DNA of 24,536 bases from Caryophanales bacterium (GTDB taxonomy: Bacteria > Bacillota_I > Bacilli_A > RFN20 > CAG-826): assembly GCA_022781015.1 (NCBI GenBank), contig JALEUF010000120.1, positions 1 through 24,536 on the forward strand, read 5' to 3'. Position numbers and translations under genes: made by a program. Below, in pieces: positions 1 through 7,843 of the stretch. The notes under the pieces are model-generated. The model searched no databases, had not been told where the DNA came from, and was given only the letters and a program-made list of their open reading frames with translations. Position 1 is the first letter of the stretch. Every line of letters begins with the position of its first letter.

Positions 1-28
1 AATAGACACATTAAAAAGATTTGGATAT

Positions 29-55
29 CGTTAAATTCTTTTCGCATGCTAAAAT
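29..55 (+). promoter_or_regulatory. Possible extended -10 promoter for the OYE-family gene
   Basis: The sequence TGC-TAAAAT (47-55) is an extended -10 element. A -35 hexamer is not convincing (only 50 nt of upstream sequence is available). A start near position 62 would lie downstream of the ATG at 46 and upstream of the ATG at 79, which agrees with the ribosome binding site used to choose 79 as the start codon. Confidence 0.3.
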
Positions 56-78
56 CAGTTCAATTAAAGGACATATTT

Positions 79-2130
79 ATGGATAAAGAATTAGAACCGT
101 TATTTACACCTTGGAGAATTAATAACTGCGAGATTAAAAACCGCATTGTTATGACTTCTATGGGAGGGACATCTATTTTTGGATGGATGGAACGTCCTCA
201 TTTTGATGAAGAAGCCGCTAAATTCTTATTAGGAAAAGCCAAAAACAATGTAGGACTTATCCTTCCTGGCATTGCCCCTATCCAAAACCCAATGGGTGGG
301 CAATGGTTATATTCGAATAAAGGAATGTATAAGAAACTAAAGAAGTTCATGGATGAAATACATTCATATGGGTCTAAGATGTTTGTCCAACTTACAGCAG
401 GTTTTGGACGTTCAATGGCAGTTAACCAAATGATGGTTACAATAAATAACAACAAGCCACTGAAATTATTATGCAAACCATTCTTGGATATAGAAAAGAT
501 ATGTGCCTCTTCTTCCCCTGCCCCGAATAGATGGTCGGATAAATGTCCTAGCAGGGCTTTAACTATAAAAGAAATACATAAGATGATAGATGCTTTTGCT
601 CGTATTTCTAAATTATGCAAAGATGCAGGAGTCGATGGAATTGAAGTCCATGCAGTCCATGAAGGATACCTATTAGATCAATTCACTTTGAAATATGTAA
701 ATAGAAGGAAAGATGAATACGGGGGTTCATTAGAAAATAGATATCGTTTCCCAATCGAGATAGTAAAAGCCATTAAGGAAAAGTGTGGGAAAGACTATCC
801 TGTGTCTTTAAGATATTCAATTGTTTCGAAAACTAAGGGATTTAATAAAGGCGCTCTTCCTCATGAAGAATATAAAGAAGTTGGAAGGGATTTTGAAGAA
901 AGTAAAATAGCTGCCAAAATGCTAGTAGATGCTGGCTATGACATGCTTAACTGCGATAACGGAACCTATGATGCTTGGTATTGGGCACATCCTCCAATTT
1001 ATATGGAAGAGAATTGTAATCTTGAAGATGCAATTGCTTTAAAGCCATTTGTAAATGTACCTATCGTAGTTGCAGGAAGAATGGATCCAAAAGTAGCAGC
1101 TAAAGCCATTAAGGAAAATAAGATTGACGCCATGGGTGTTGCTAGACAATTCCTAGCAGATGAAGAATGGGTTACAAAACTAAAAGAAGGCAAGGAAGAA
1201 GACATACGTCCTTGCATTTGTTGCCATAATGGTTGCTTTACTATGGCCCATTATAAAGGTGTAGCAAATGACCAAACTCTTTCAGATGCCTTACATATGG
1301 CTAGATGTGCGATAAATGCCGAAACAATGCAGTCTAAGATTCATAATATCAAACCTACTAAACATCCAAAGACAGTTGCTATCATTGGAGGCGGTATCGG
1401 AGGAATGGAGACAGCCCGTGTATTAAAATTACGTGGACATACCCCTATTATCTATGAAAAAAGCGATCATTTAGGCGGAACATTCATCCCCGCATCTAAA
1501 GCTTCTTTTAAAGGAAAACTAAGAGGATTAGAAGCCTGGTATGAACATGTAATTAATGAAATGGGAATCGAGGTCCACCTAAATAACGAAATCAAAGATA
1601 TTTCTTCCTTAAAAGCGGATGCCTATGTAATTGCTACAGGTTCTAAACCAAAGCATTTCAATATCGAAGGAAGTGAGAAAGCAATTGATGCTATTGATTA
1701 TCTTAATGGCAAAGAAGTTGGTGAAACCGTCGCTGTTATTGGTGGCGGACTAACTGGTTGCGAAATCGCTTATGAACTTTATTTACAAGGAAAGAAGCCA
1801 ATCATTGTAGAAATGAAAGATGATTTAATCGCCCAAAGAGGAGTATGTTTAGCTAATTCTTCCTATTTAAGGGATTTCTTTAAATTACACAAGATTCCTA
1901 CTTATCTAGAAACCAAATTATCTTCAATCGGCGATAATGAAATCGTAATTGAGAAGAAGGGCGAGAAATCTTTAAAACTACCAGTAGACTCGGTCATTAT
2001 GTCAGTTGGTTATAATCCTGATCCATTAATAAAGAAAGGCAAGAACACATATCTAGTTGGCGATTGCCTTGCTGTAGGAAATTTAAGGACTGTTATTTGG
2101 AGAGCCTACGAAGTTGCAATGAAAATATAA
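79..2130 (+). CDS. NADH:flavin oxidoreductase / FAD-NAD(P)H oxidoreductase (OYE, 2-enoate or dienoyl-CoA reductase type)
   Basis: A two-module flavoenzyme of the 2-enoate reductase / 2,4-dienoyl-CoA reductase / BaiCD-BaiH family. Residues ~1-365 form an old-yellow-enzyme TIM barrel with the conserved stretch around VHAVHEGYLLDQF and the N-R-D-YGGS-ENR motif. A C-x2-C-x3-C cluster (Cys379, 382, 386) plus Cys410 should hold a 4Fe-4S centre. Two Rossmann motifs follow: GGGIGG (~437) for FAD and a second GGGLTG for NAD(P)H. Such enzymes move electrons from NAD(P)H through FAD, Fe-S and FMN to an activated C=C bond; the substrate here cannot be read from sequence. The frame is open from an ATG at 46, but AAAGG eight bases before the ATG at 79 supports the shorter 683-residue form. 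It ends two bases before the convergent rlmH stop, with no terminator visible between them. Confidence 0.88.
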   Translation: MDKELEPLFTPWRINNCEIKNRIVMTSMGGTSIFGWMERPHFDEEAAKFLLGKAKNNVGLILPGIAPIQNPMGGQWLYSNKGMYKKLKKFMDEIHSYGSKMFVQLTAGFGRSMAVNQMMVTINNNKPLKLLCKPFLDIEKICASSSPAPNRWSDKCPSRALTIKEIHKMIDAFARISKLCKDAGVDGIEVHAVHEGYLLDQFTLKYVNRRKDEYGGSLENRYRFPIEIVKAIKEKCGKDYPVSLRYSIVSKTKGFNKGALPHEEYKEVGRDFEESKIAAKMLVDAGYDMLNCDNGTYDAWYWAHPPIYMEENCNLEDAIALKPFVNVPIVVAGRMDPKVAAKAIKENKIDAMGVARQFLADEEWVTKLKEGKEEDIRPCICCHNGCFTMAHYKGVANDQTLSDALHMARCAINAETMQSKIHNIKPTKHPKTVAIIGGGIGGMETARVLKLRGHTPIIYEKSDHLGGTFIPASKASFKGKLRGLEAWYEHVINEMGIEVHLNNEIKDISSLKADAYVIATGSKPKHFNIEGSEKAIDAIDYLNGKEVGETVAVIGGGLTGCEIAYELYLQGKKPIIVEMKDDLIAQRGVCLANSSYLRDFFKLHKIPTYLETKLSSIGDNEIVIEKKGEKSLKLPVDSVIMSVGYNPDPLIKKGKNTYLVGDCLAVGNLRTVIWRAYEVAMKI

Positions 2131-2132
2131 GT

Positions 2133-2612
2133 CTATTTATGATAAGGCTCGTGGTTATTTATCCTAAAAGCCCGATATATTTGTTCTAATAACATTACCC
2201 TTGCTAATTGGTGAGGGAATGTTGCTTTTCCAAAACAAATCGATTCATTCGCCCTCTTTTTAAGTTCGTTTGATAAGCCTAAAGAACCCCCTATAACAAA
2301 ATTAAGGTTGGAACGCGATGCGACTAACATCTTTTCTAGGTGGCTAGCAAATTCGATTGAATCATATTGCTTTTGATTCAAATCAAGGCTAACTAAATAT
2401 GAAGAAGGGCTTAATTTAGAAAGTACTTTCCTTCCTTCTAGGTTTTTAATTTCTTCAATTTCAGCATTAGAAGCGTTTTCCTTTATAGGTAAATCTGACA
2501 CTTCTATTACTTCTATTTTGATATATGGGTTAATTCTTTTTATATATTCATTGCAGGCTGCTACCCAATAAGATTCTTTTAATTTGCCAATGCAATAGAC
2601 AGATATTTTCAC
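2133..2612 (-). CDS. rlmH: 23S rRNA (pseudouridine1915-N3)-methyltransferase RlmH
   Basis: A SPOUT-class methyltransferase that methylates pseudouridine 1915 in helix 69 of 23S rRNA on assembled ribosomes, using SAM. Seen: the N-terminal KISVYCIGKLK start, the glycine-rich FVIGGSLGLS segment of the SAM-binding trefoil knot, and the family's C-terminal Tyr-His-Lys ending. With the GTG start at 2612 the protein has 159 residues, the usual family length. A TTG one codon upstream is open but lies only about 3 nt from the AGGTGG ribosome binding site, whereas the GTG is about 6 nt away. The GTG overlaps the walJ stop as GTGA (4 nt), suggesting translational coupling. It is the last gene of the gdpP operon. 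Confidence 0.96.
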   Translation of the reverse strand: MKISVYCIGKLKESYWVAACNEYIKRINPYIKIEVIEVSDLPIKENASNAEIEEIKNLEGRKVLSKLSPSSYLVSLDLNQKQYDSIEFASHLEKMLVASRSNLNFVIGGSLGLSNELKKRANESICFGKATFPHQLARVMLLEQIYRAFRINNHEPYHK

Positions 2613-3364
2613 CAACTACCACCTTTAACTATTTCTTTTTGTTTAGTAGGAATAATTTCATATGAATCAAAATCGATATTCTTTTTCTTAAATATCCTTT
2701 TGTAGGTAGACAATGCTTTCTCTTCACTATTGCAATCTTCGCTAATATGTCCTAGATAAATTGCTTTAGTCTTATCTCCAATTAACATGCAGGCATACCC
2801 GGCCGAAGCTGCATTAGAAAGATGCCCTTTGTCAGAGAGAACCCTATCGATAAGAATCTTGCTTCTATTGCTATTTAATTCCATTGAGACATCATGATTC
2901 GATTCTAATAGGTAATAGGTTTTATTTTCTAATAAGGAAAGATTCTTATCGCTAAGATAACCAGTATCAGTTACATATCCAATAGATTCATCATCGTCTT
3001 CAATGATGTAATTTAAAGGATTAGGAGCATCATGAGATACTCCAATTGGAGTAATTCTAATCGAACCAATACTTATGGTCTTATAAGGCTTAATCCTATT
3101 ATATTTAGTTCCTCTAGGAAAAGTAGATACCCCTGCATATAAAGGCAAATCATCCCCCAAGACTTCTAATCCTTTTATATGGTCAGAGTGATTATGGGTA
3201 ATGAATATGGCATTTATATCTGAAATAGAGGCATCAAAAAACTTTAATCCCTTATTAATCCTGCATTTAGGTAATCCATCATCAATCATAATGAGGGTGG
3301 AATTAGATTTAATTAAAGTAGCATTGCCTTTGCTACCTGAACCGACAAAAACAATAGATAGCAT
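2609..3364 (-). CDS. walJ: WalJ/YycJ-type metallo-beta-lactamase-fold hydrolase
   Basis: A metallo-beta-lactamase-fold protein of the YycJ/WalJ family, best known from the Firmicutes walRK neighbourhood and thought to act in DNA metabolism or cell-wall/division coordination. The metal-binding signature HNHSDH is at residues 57-62, with further candidate ligands His111, Asp133 and His206. The N-terminal GSGSKGNAT motif is typical of the family. The 251-residue length fits. Its ATG overlaps the dnaB stop by one base (TAATG), and its TGA overlaps the rlmH GTG. No walR or walK is visible in this window, so here the gene travels with dnaB and rlmH instead. Confidence 0.88.
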   Translation of the reverse strand: MLSIVFVGSGSKGNATLIKSNSTLIMIDDGLPKCRINKGLKFFDASISDINAIFITHNHSDHIKGLEVLGDDLPLYAGVSTFPRGTKYNRIKPYKTISIGSIRITPIGVSHDAPNPLNYIIEDDDESIGYVTDTGYLSDKNLSLLENKTYYLLESNHDVSMELNSNRSKILIDRVLSDKGHLSNAASAGYACMLIGDKTKAIYLGHISEDCNSEEKALSTYKRIFKKKNIDFDSYEIIPTKQKEIVKGGSW

Positions 3365-4824
3365 TAATCTATACCGCGTTCTTTTTCCATTTCGGCCATT
3401 TTATTTAGATAATCATCGGAAGGTTCATCAAACCTAGAGAAATCTCTCTTAAACAAAAGAGTCAATTTATCAGTCGAACCGTTTCTATTTTTCGCGACAA
3501 GAATCTTAACATCGGAAAGTGAATTATCTTTCTTTGGCTGTTTTTCTTCTTGTTCTTCAGGTTGTTTCTTATCTTTTGCCCAACCTTTGCTCTTAACTGA
3601 TTGACCCATATTTGTATAGTAGTCTTCTCTATACATAAGCATGAAGATATCAGCATCTTGTTCAATAGAGCCAGATTCTCTTAAATTAGCTAAAGATGGT
3701 ACTTTGCCTTCATTTTTTTCGGTGTCACGGTTAAGCTGGGCAAGGCAAATAATAGGAACCCTTAAAGTTCTAGCTAAAGCTTTGATAGATCTAGAAACCA
3801 AGGATACTTCTTGTTGTCTTGCATTAAGATTTGAATTATCCCCATATGTAATTAATCCAAGATAATCGATAACAATTAAGCCAAGGTTAGGATGTATTTT
3901 CTTTAACCTAGTGGCTTTAGCAACAATGTCACCTAATTTAGCATTAGGGGTATCATCAAAGAATAGCTCAAGCTTAGAAATTTCTTCCATAGCCGAAGCA
4001 ATCTTTACTCTTTCGTTACCGTTTATATATCCAGTCTGGATTTTATCTCCAGCTACATTAGCCCTATTGGAAACTAGACGTTCAATAACCTTTTCAGCAG
4101 ACATTTCTAGTGAAAAGAAAGCTACAGGTACATGTCCTTGTATAGCAGCATTAAAAGCAAAATTCATTCCTAGGGCAGTCTTACCAACAGAAGGACGAGC
4201 AGCAAGAATTATCATGTCTCCTTTTTGCCAGCCGTGAGTCAATTGGTTTAGTTTCTTATAGCCTGTATCAACACCAGTTAAGCCTTTGTTATCGCTAGCG
4301 GTAGTCTTGGCTAATTTATCCCTAACTTCATTAGTAACTTCAGCGGCTGTCCTCATTCCTTTTACTAGTCGTTTTGAAGCAATCGCGCCAATTTCATCAT
4401 TACTTTTAGCTATAAAATCGCCAATATCAGAAACACCTTTTGAATATTGTTCCTGAATATCTTTTACTTTAAGCAATAATTCACGAAGCAAAGATTGTTC
4501 ATGAACCATGCTGATATAGTAATCGATATTATCAGGATTAATTTGAGTCTCCATCAAATCAAATAGATATGTTGAAGAAACAACATTCTCTAAATGAAGA
4601 GATACTATTTCGTTATATACAGTTTGTGGGTCAATTGGTTTAGAAGCCTGACGTAAATTGAATATGGCTTTAAAAACCATTTTATTTCTATTATCGGCAT
4701 CAGAAAAATCATTCTCCGTTAAGGCGCCTAATGCCACTTCTGCTGCATCAGGAGAAATAAGCATGGAACCTAAAACAGAGCGTTCGGCTTCGACGTTTGA
4801 AGGTAGTTTGTATGCCTTAGCCAT
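3364..4824 (-). CDS. dnaB: Replicative DNA helicase DnaB (DnaC in Bacillus)
   Basis: The hexameric 5'-3' helicase at the replication fork. Seen: an N-terminal DnaB domain (to ~residue 110) and a RecA-like C-terminal domain with Walker A ARPSVGKTA (209-217), catalytic Glu240 in SLEMS, Walker B IVIDY (317-321), LAQLNRD (361-367) and the RESGSIEQDAD motif (382-392). At 486 residues it is somewhat longer than typical. The extra length is a Lys/Glu/Gln-rich insert at about 403-437, between the RED-YY strand and the KNRNG motif, which probably forms a flexible surface loop. There is no sign of an intein. The ATG overlaps the rplI stop by one base. Confidence 0.97.
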   Translation of the reverse strand: MAKAYKLPSNVEAERSVLGSMLISPDAAEVALGALTENDFSDADNRNKMVFKAIFNLRQASKPIDPQTVYNEIVSLHLENVVSSTYLFDLMETQINPDNIDYYISMVHEQSLLRELLLKVKDIQEQYSKGVSDIGDFIAKSNDEIGAIASKRLVKGMRTAAEVTNEVRDKLAKTTASDNKGLTGVDTGYKKLNQLTHGWQKGDMIILAARPSVGKTALGMNFAFNAAIQGHVPVAFFSLEMSAEKVIERLVSNRANVAGDKIQTGYINGNERVKIASAMEEISKLELFFDDTPNAKLGDIVAKATRLKKIHPNLGLIVIDYLGLITYGDNSNLNARQQEVSLVSRSIKALARTLRVPIICLAQLNRDTEKNEGKVPSLANLRESGSIEQDADIFMLMYREDYYTNMGQSVKSKGWAKDKKQPEEQEEKQPKKDNSLSDVKILVAKNRNGSTDKLTLLFKRDFSRFDEPSDDYLNKMAEMEKERGID

Positions 4825-5285
4825 TATTTTTCCTCGGCAATATGGACATTAACAACACCAGTAACAACACCTTGGCTGCCTTTATATAATTCGATTTTTA
4901 ATCTAGTATAGCCAAGTGCATTTGCAGGATATTTATCAAGGAATTTACGCTTATCGATCTTGATTCCCCATTGTTTCATCATTCCCTCTTCGATTTCTTT
5001 TGGAGAGATGGAACCAAACATACGTCCATCAGAGCCGACTTTGGCTTTGAATTCGACATTTATATGTTCTAGACGCTTGGATAATTCTTCGGCATCTTTC
5101 TTCATTTGGATTTGTCTAGCTTCTTCTTCGGCATTATTTTTAGCTAATTCTTTTTGGCTAGAAATAGTAGATGCAACGGCCAAACCCTTAGGAATTAAAT
5201 AATTGGCCCCATATCCATCAGAAACAACAATGGTATCGCCTTTCTTACCTAATTTTTTAACATCTGCAAGCAAGATTACTTTCAT
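4824..5285 (-). CDS. rplI: 50S ribosomal protein L9
   Basis: Large-subunit protein L9, which binds 23S rRNA near the L1 stalk. The N-terminal domain MKVILLADVKKLGKKGD plus GYGANYLIPKGLA is diagnostic. It is followed by the long charged connecting helix (residues ~40-75) and the C-terminal domain with FGSISPKEI. The 153-residue length is normal. The ATG overlaps the gdpP stop as ATGA (4 nt), and the stop overlaps dnaB by one base, so it is likely to be translated in a coupled way with both. The gdpP-rplI-dnaB order is the same as in Bacillus and many other Firmicutes. Confidence 0.98.
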   Translation of the reverse strand: MKVILLADVKKLGKKGDTIVVSDGYGANYLIPKGLAVASTISSQKELAKNNAEEEARQIQMKKDAEELSKRLEHINVEFKAKVGSDGRMFGSISPKEIEEGMMKQWGIKIDKRKFLDKYPANALGYTRLKIELYKGSQGVVTGVVNVHIAEEK

Positions 5286-7336
5286 GTTCTATTTCCTCCT
5301 ACATCTGATTTTGCTTCATTTAAATACATATCAAGAACATCTAGAAGCTTCCCTTCAACCGAACTTACGGAAGCATTCTGGAACGAGGCAGCCGCCATAT
5401 CGAAATGACCTCCACCACCAAGTTTTTCACATAATATCTGTACATTAATCGTACTATCGCTTCTAGCAGAAATCTTTGTTTCCTTTTCGGTAACTTTTCC
5501 AATTACAAAGCAGGCATTGATTCCTTTTAGCCTCATTATCTGGTTAGCAACTTTAGCCAAGGTAGATTTCTCAACGATATATTTCTCGTCAGCAACACAA
5601 TATACAACACCTGTATATGGAGTTCTCATTGTAGATACTATCTTTGTAATGAGCGCATATTCTTCATATTCGTCTTTTAGATAATCGTCTGCCAAAGCAT
5701 TATCGGCCCCATATTCTTTTAATATCTCAGCAGCTTCAAATGAACGAATACCAGTGGATTTAGATTTGAAGAATCCCGTATCAAGGAACATACCAGATAA
5801 CATAAGAGTTGCATAAGAGGCTGGTAATTCAATACGTGGGTTAGCGGTCGCATAATGGATGAATTCCGCCAATATTTCCGAAGCACTAGATGCACTTGGG
5901 TCAACATAACTCAATACTGGCTTATCAACAAAGTTTTCACCTCTTCTATGATGATCAATGACTATGGTCTTCGCTGATTTTTCCAAGGCCTTTTGGCCCA
6001 TTACCAAGAACGGAACAGAAACGTCACAAACAATCATAAGGGTCGTTGGCCTTATCTTTTCTTCCGCATCTTTTGGAGAGATTGTCATCTCTTCTAATTC
6101 GTCTTTGCTAAATGCACCTTGGAAGGCATATCTAGTCTTCTTTTCGGTCAATTTAGGATCATAGACAATTTGGCAAGGAATCTTACGTTTTTCAACTTTT
6201 TCAACATGTTGGCACATGGCCATGACACCTAAACACGCACCTAAAGCATCCATATCCATATCGGTATGGCCAGAGACGATAACATTAGAGGAATTCTTAA
6301 TTAATTCTAATATCGAGTTAGCAACTGAACGGAACTGGACTCTACCAGTATTTTCAATCGCAGCAGTCTTTCCGCCATAAAAACGTAAGTCTTCGCCATA
6401 TTTAGAAACAACCGCCTGGTCACCGCCTCTAGACATTGAAATATCAATCGCGCTAGAAGCCATTTCGTTTAATTTAGTTACGTTAGGGAAATCATGAGCT
6501 ATGCCAATTGATAAAGTTGGGATGACATTTTGCCCTTTGCCTAATGCCCTTACTCTTTCTAGGATTGAGAAGCCATCTTGTTCCATTTTCTCTAAAGAAG
6601 AATAGTTGCAAACCATGAAATAGGAATCGCTTCTAAATCTTCTTAATAAGACTTCATATTCCTTGCAGTAATCAAATATTGCCGCCCTTACTTTAGAAAC
6701 TAAGTCGTTGTTATCGTCTTCGGTTTTACCAGCAATATCGGAGTAGTTATCAAGCATGATAATCCCAATTACAGTTGCCTGTTCTTTTGAATAAGTAAAT
6801 ATTTGTTCATAATCAGTTATGTCTTTGAAAATGAATAAATGAGCATCGGAAAGATATTTGACTGAATAGTTATGTGAATTTACTTCAATCTTAACCGATG
6901 CATCCCCTGGGACATTTGGGCCGATTAAGTCTTTTAATTTTGGTTGCCATTCCAAGACATTGACGTCTAATAAATCAATGTTCCTATCCCTAAATAAATT
7001 GTTATCCCACATGACAAGATAATTCTCGTCGGTGACAACTAATCCAATTTGACCAAAGTTATAGGCTTCCTGGACGTCAGATCCAATAATTGAAGCGGCA
7101 TCTAGGTCTGATTTTTGTCTAATCGAAGATAATCTTACTTCCGAGAACCATAAAAAGAGGAAATTCAAGCAAATGGATACAACCAAGGCGATTACCCAAT
7201 ATAATGGGCGCATCGCAGCTTTAAATCCTTTTGGAACGTCATAGTAATATAAAACAACCGCTGTAATAACGATTATTAGTTCAACTAGAATGATGAAAAG
7301 CGACTTGATTCTTAATAAACGAATGGAGTCGGACAT
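5282..7336 (-). CDS. gdpP: Cyclic-di-AMP phosphodiesterase GdpP (YybT)
   Basis: A membrane-bound phosphodiesterase that hydrolyses c-di-AMP to pApA and so affects potassium and osmotic homeostasis and cell-wall stress responses. Domains in order: two transmembrane helices, a degenerate PAS domain, a degenerate GGDEF domain (the signature position reads RSDSYF), then DHH-DHHA1 with GHTDMDMDA, IDHHRRG and the GGGGHFDMAAAS motif. All the metal-binding residues of the DHH part appear intact. The frame is open from an ATG at 7414, which adds 26 mostly basic residues. I chose 7336 because AAAAGGA sits seven bases before it and the upstream ATG has only a weak AGG. The longer form cannot be excluded. 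Confidence 0.94.
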   Translation of the reverse strand: MSDSIRLLRIKSLFIILVELIIVITAVVLYYYDVPKGFKAAMRPLYWVIALVVSICLNFLFLWFSEVRLSSIRQKSDLDAASIIGSDVQEAYNFGQIGLVVTDENYLVMWDNNLFRDRNIDLLDVNVLEWQPKLKDLIGPNVPGDASVKIEVNSHNYSVKYLSDAHLFIFKDITDYEQIFTYSKEQATVIGIIMLDNYSDIAGKTEDDNNDLVSKVRAAIFDYCKEYEVLLRRFRSDSYFMVCNYSSLEKMEQDGFSILERVRALGKGQNVIPTLSIGIAHDFPNVTKLNEMASSAIDISMSRGGDQAVVSKYGEDLRFYGGKTAAIENTGRVQFRSVANSILELIKNSSNVIVSGHTDMDMDALGACLGVMAMCQHVEKVEKRKIPCQIVYDPKLTEKKTRYAFQGAFSKDELEEMTISPKDAEEKIRPTTLMIVCDVSVPFLVMGQKALEKSAKTIVIDHHRRGENFVDKPVLSYVDPSASSASEILAEFIHYATANPRIELPASYATLMLSGMFLDTGFFKSKSTGIRSFEAAEILKEYGADNALADDYLKDEYEEYALITKIVSTMRTPYTGVVYCVADEKYIVEKSTLAKVANQIMRLKGINACFVIGKVTEKETKISARSDSTINVQILCEKLGGGGHFDMAAASFQNASVSSVEGKLLDVLDMYLNEAKSDVGGNRT

Positions 7337-7421
7337 CGATAATCCTTTTTTGGATTTTCTCCTTATTAAAGGAGCTTTTTCAGTTTTTGAGTTTGTTTGT
7401 CTATCTAAAGGCATACGCCTA

Positions 7422-7467
7422 TTATAATCTTTGAGTTAAAAATATAATAGTTCTTACTTTCAGTAAG
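7422..7467 (-). promoter_or_regulatory. Short hairpin and -10-like TATAAT ahead of gdpP
   Basis: Between the micro-ORF stop and gdpP there is a 6-bp hairpin (7453-7458 with 7462-7467, 3-nt loop), followed on the minus strand by an A/T-rich stretch and a perfect TATAAT (7427-7422). No good -35 lies at 16-18 bp. The hairpin may be a weak terminator of the nuclease transcript and the TATAAT a promoter for the housekeeping operon. Transcription from it would start around 7415, fitting the gdpP start at 7336. Confidence 0.3.
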
Positions 7468-7472
7468 GTTGT

Positions 7473-7601
7473 TTATTTCTTGTTTTCTTTGTCTTTGAGC
7501 GAGAGCAAATAAAAGCAAACTGCGATGGTTATTGAGACTATAGCGATAGTTACTATTATCCCTACAATTGCTGAACTTGCTAATAAAACCATAGACCCCA
7601 T
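7473..7601 (-). CDS. 42-residue single-span membrane micro-ORF
   Basis: An unrecognised small protein. The ATG at 7601 overlaps the stop of the preceding frame by one base (TAATG), the same coupling style used in the neighbouring operon. The product starts MGSMVLLASSAIVG, continues with an uninterrupted hydrophobic helix of about 28 residues rich in Ile, Val and Ala, and ends in a charged tail SLKDKENKK. This predicts one membrane span with a basic cytoplasmic C-terminus. There is no separate Shine-Dalgarno sequence, so translation would depend on the upstream frame. It resembles the C-terminal anchor of the upstream nuclease in overall layout but not clearly in sequence. The function is unknown and it may be a spurious hydrophobic frame. 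Confidence 0.5.
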   Translation of the reverse strand: MGSMVLLASSAIVGIIVTIAIVSITIAVCFYLLSLKDKENKK

Positions 7602-7843
7602 TATATCGATTTCGCTTTAAATTTAAATATCAAAGCAAAAATTAAGACTATAAATAAAACCGATAATAATCCAATTGAAGTCGATATTGAGCCATTACAA
7701 CCTGCACTCATATTTTCATCTATATTTGGAATATTAGGTTCTGCATTATTTTCTTCTTTATAAGTGATGACAATCGAATTTATCCTTGCCTTGCTTTCGC
7801 TTAAGTTTCTAATTTCAAAAGAATCTGCTTCATCCAAATTCAT
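7601..7843 (-). pseudogene. Out-of-frame C-terminal piece of the secreted nuclease, with membrane anchor
   Basis: This 80-codon frame opens with an ATG overlapping the nuclease stop (AAAAAATGA) and continues what looks like the nuclease's C-terminal beta-rich domain: a stretch ending INSIVITYK, a linker, then GCNGSI, a ~22-residue hydrophobic helix and a KFKAK tail. Without a signal peptide it would make little sense on its own. One extra A in the A6 run at about 7880-7885 joins the nuclease frame to this one, giving a continuous reading through SDVIQNIFYSEK. I therefore read it as the displaced end of the upstream gene through a frameshift mutation, a sequencing error in a homopolymer, or a -1 slip. 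Independent coupled translation is the alternative. Confidence 0.6.

Noticed and set aside
198..620. 140-codon minus-strand ORF inside the OYE gene
   Set aside because: Shadow of a well-supported coding frame, with no ribosome binding site or recognisable domain.
3403..3440. Possible intein or insertion in dnaB (Lys/Glu/Gln-rich stretch sits at about 3513-3620)
   Set aside because: The extra residues are a short low-complexity loop without splice-junction residues or endonuclease motifs.
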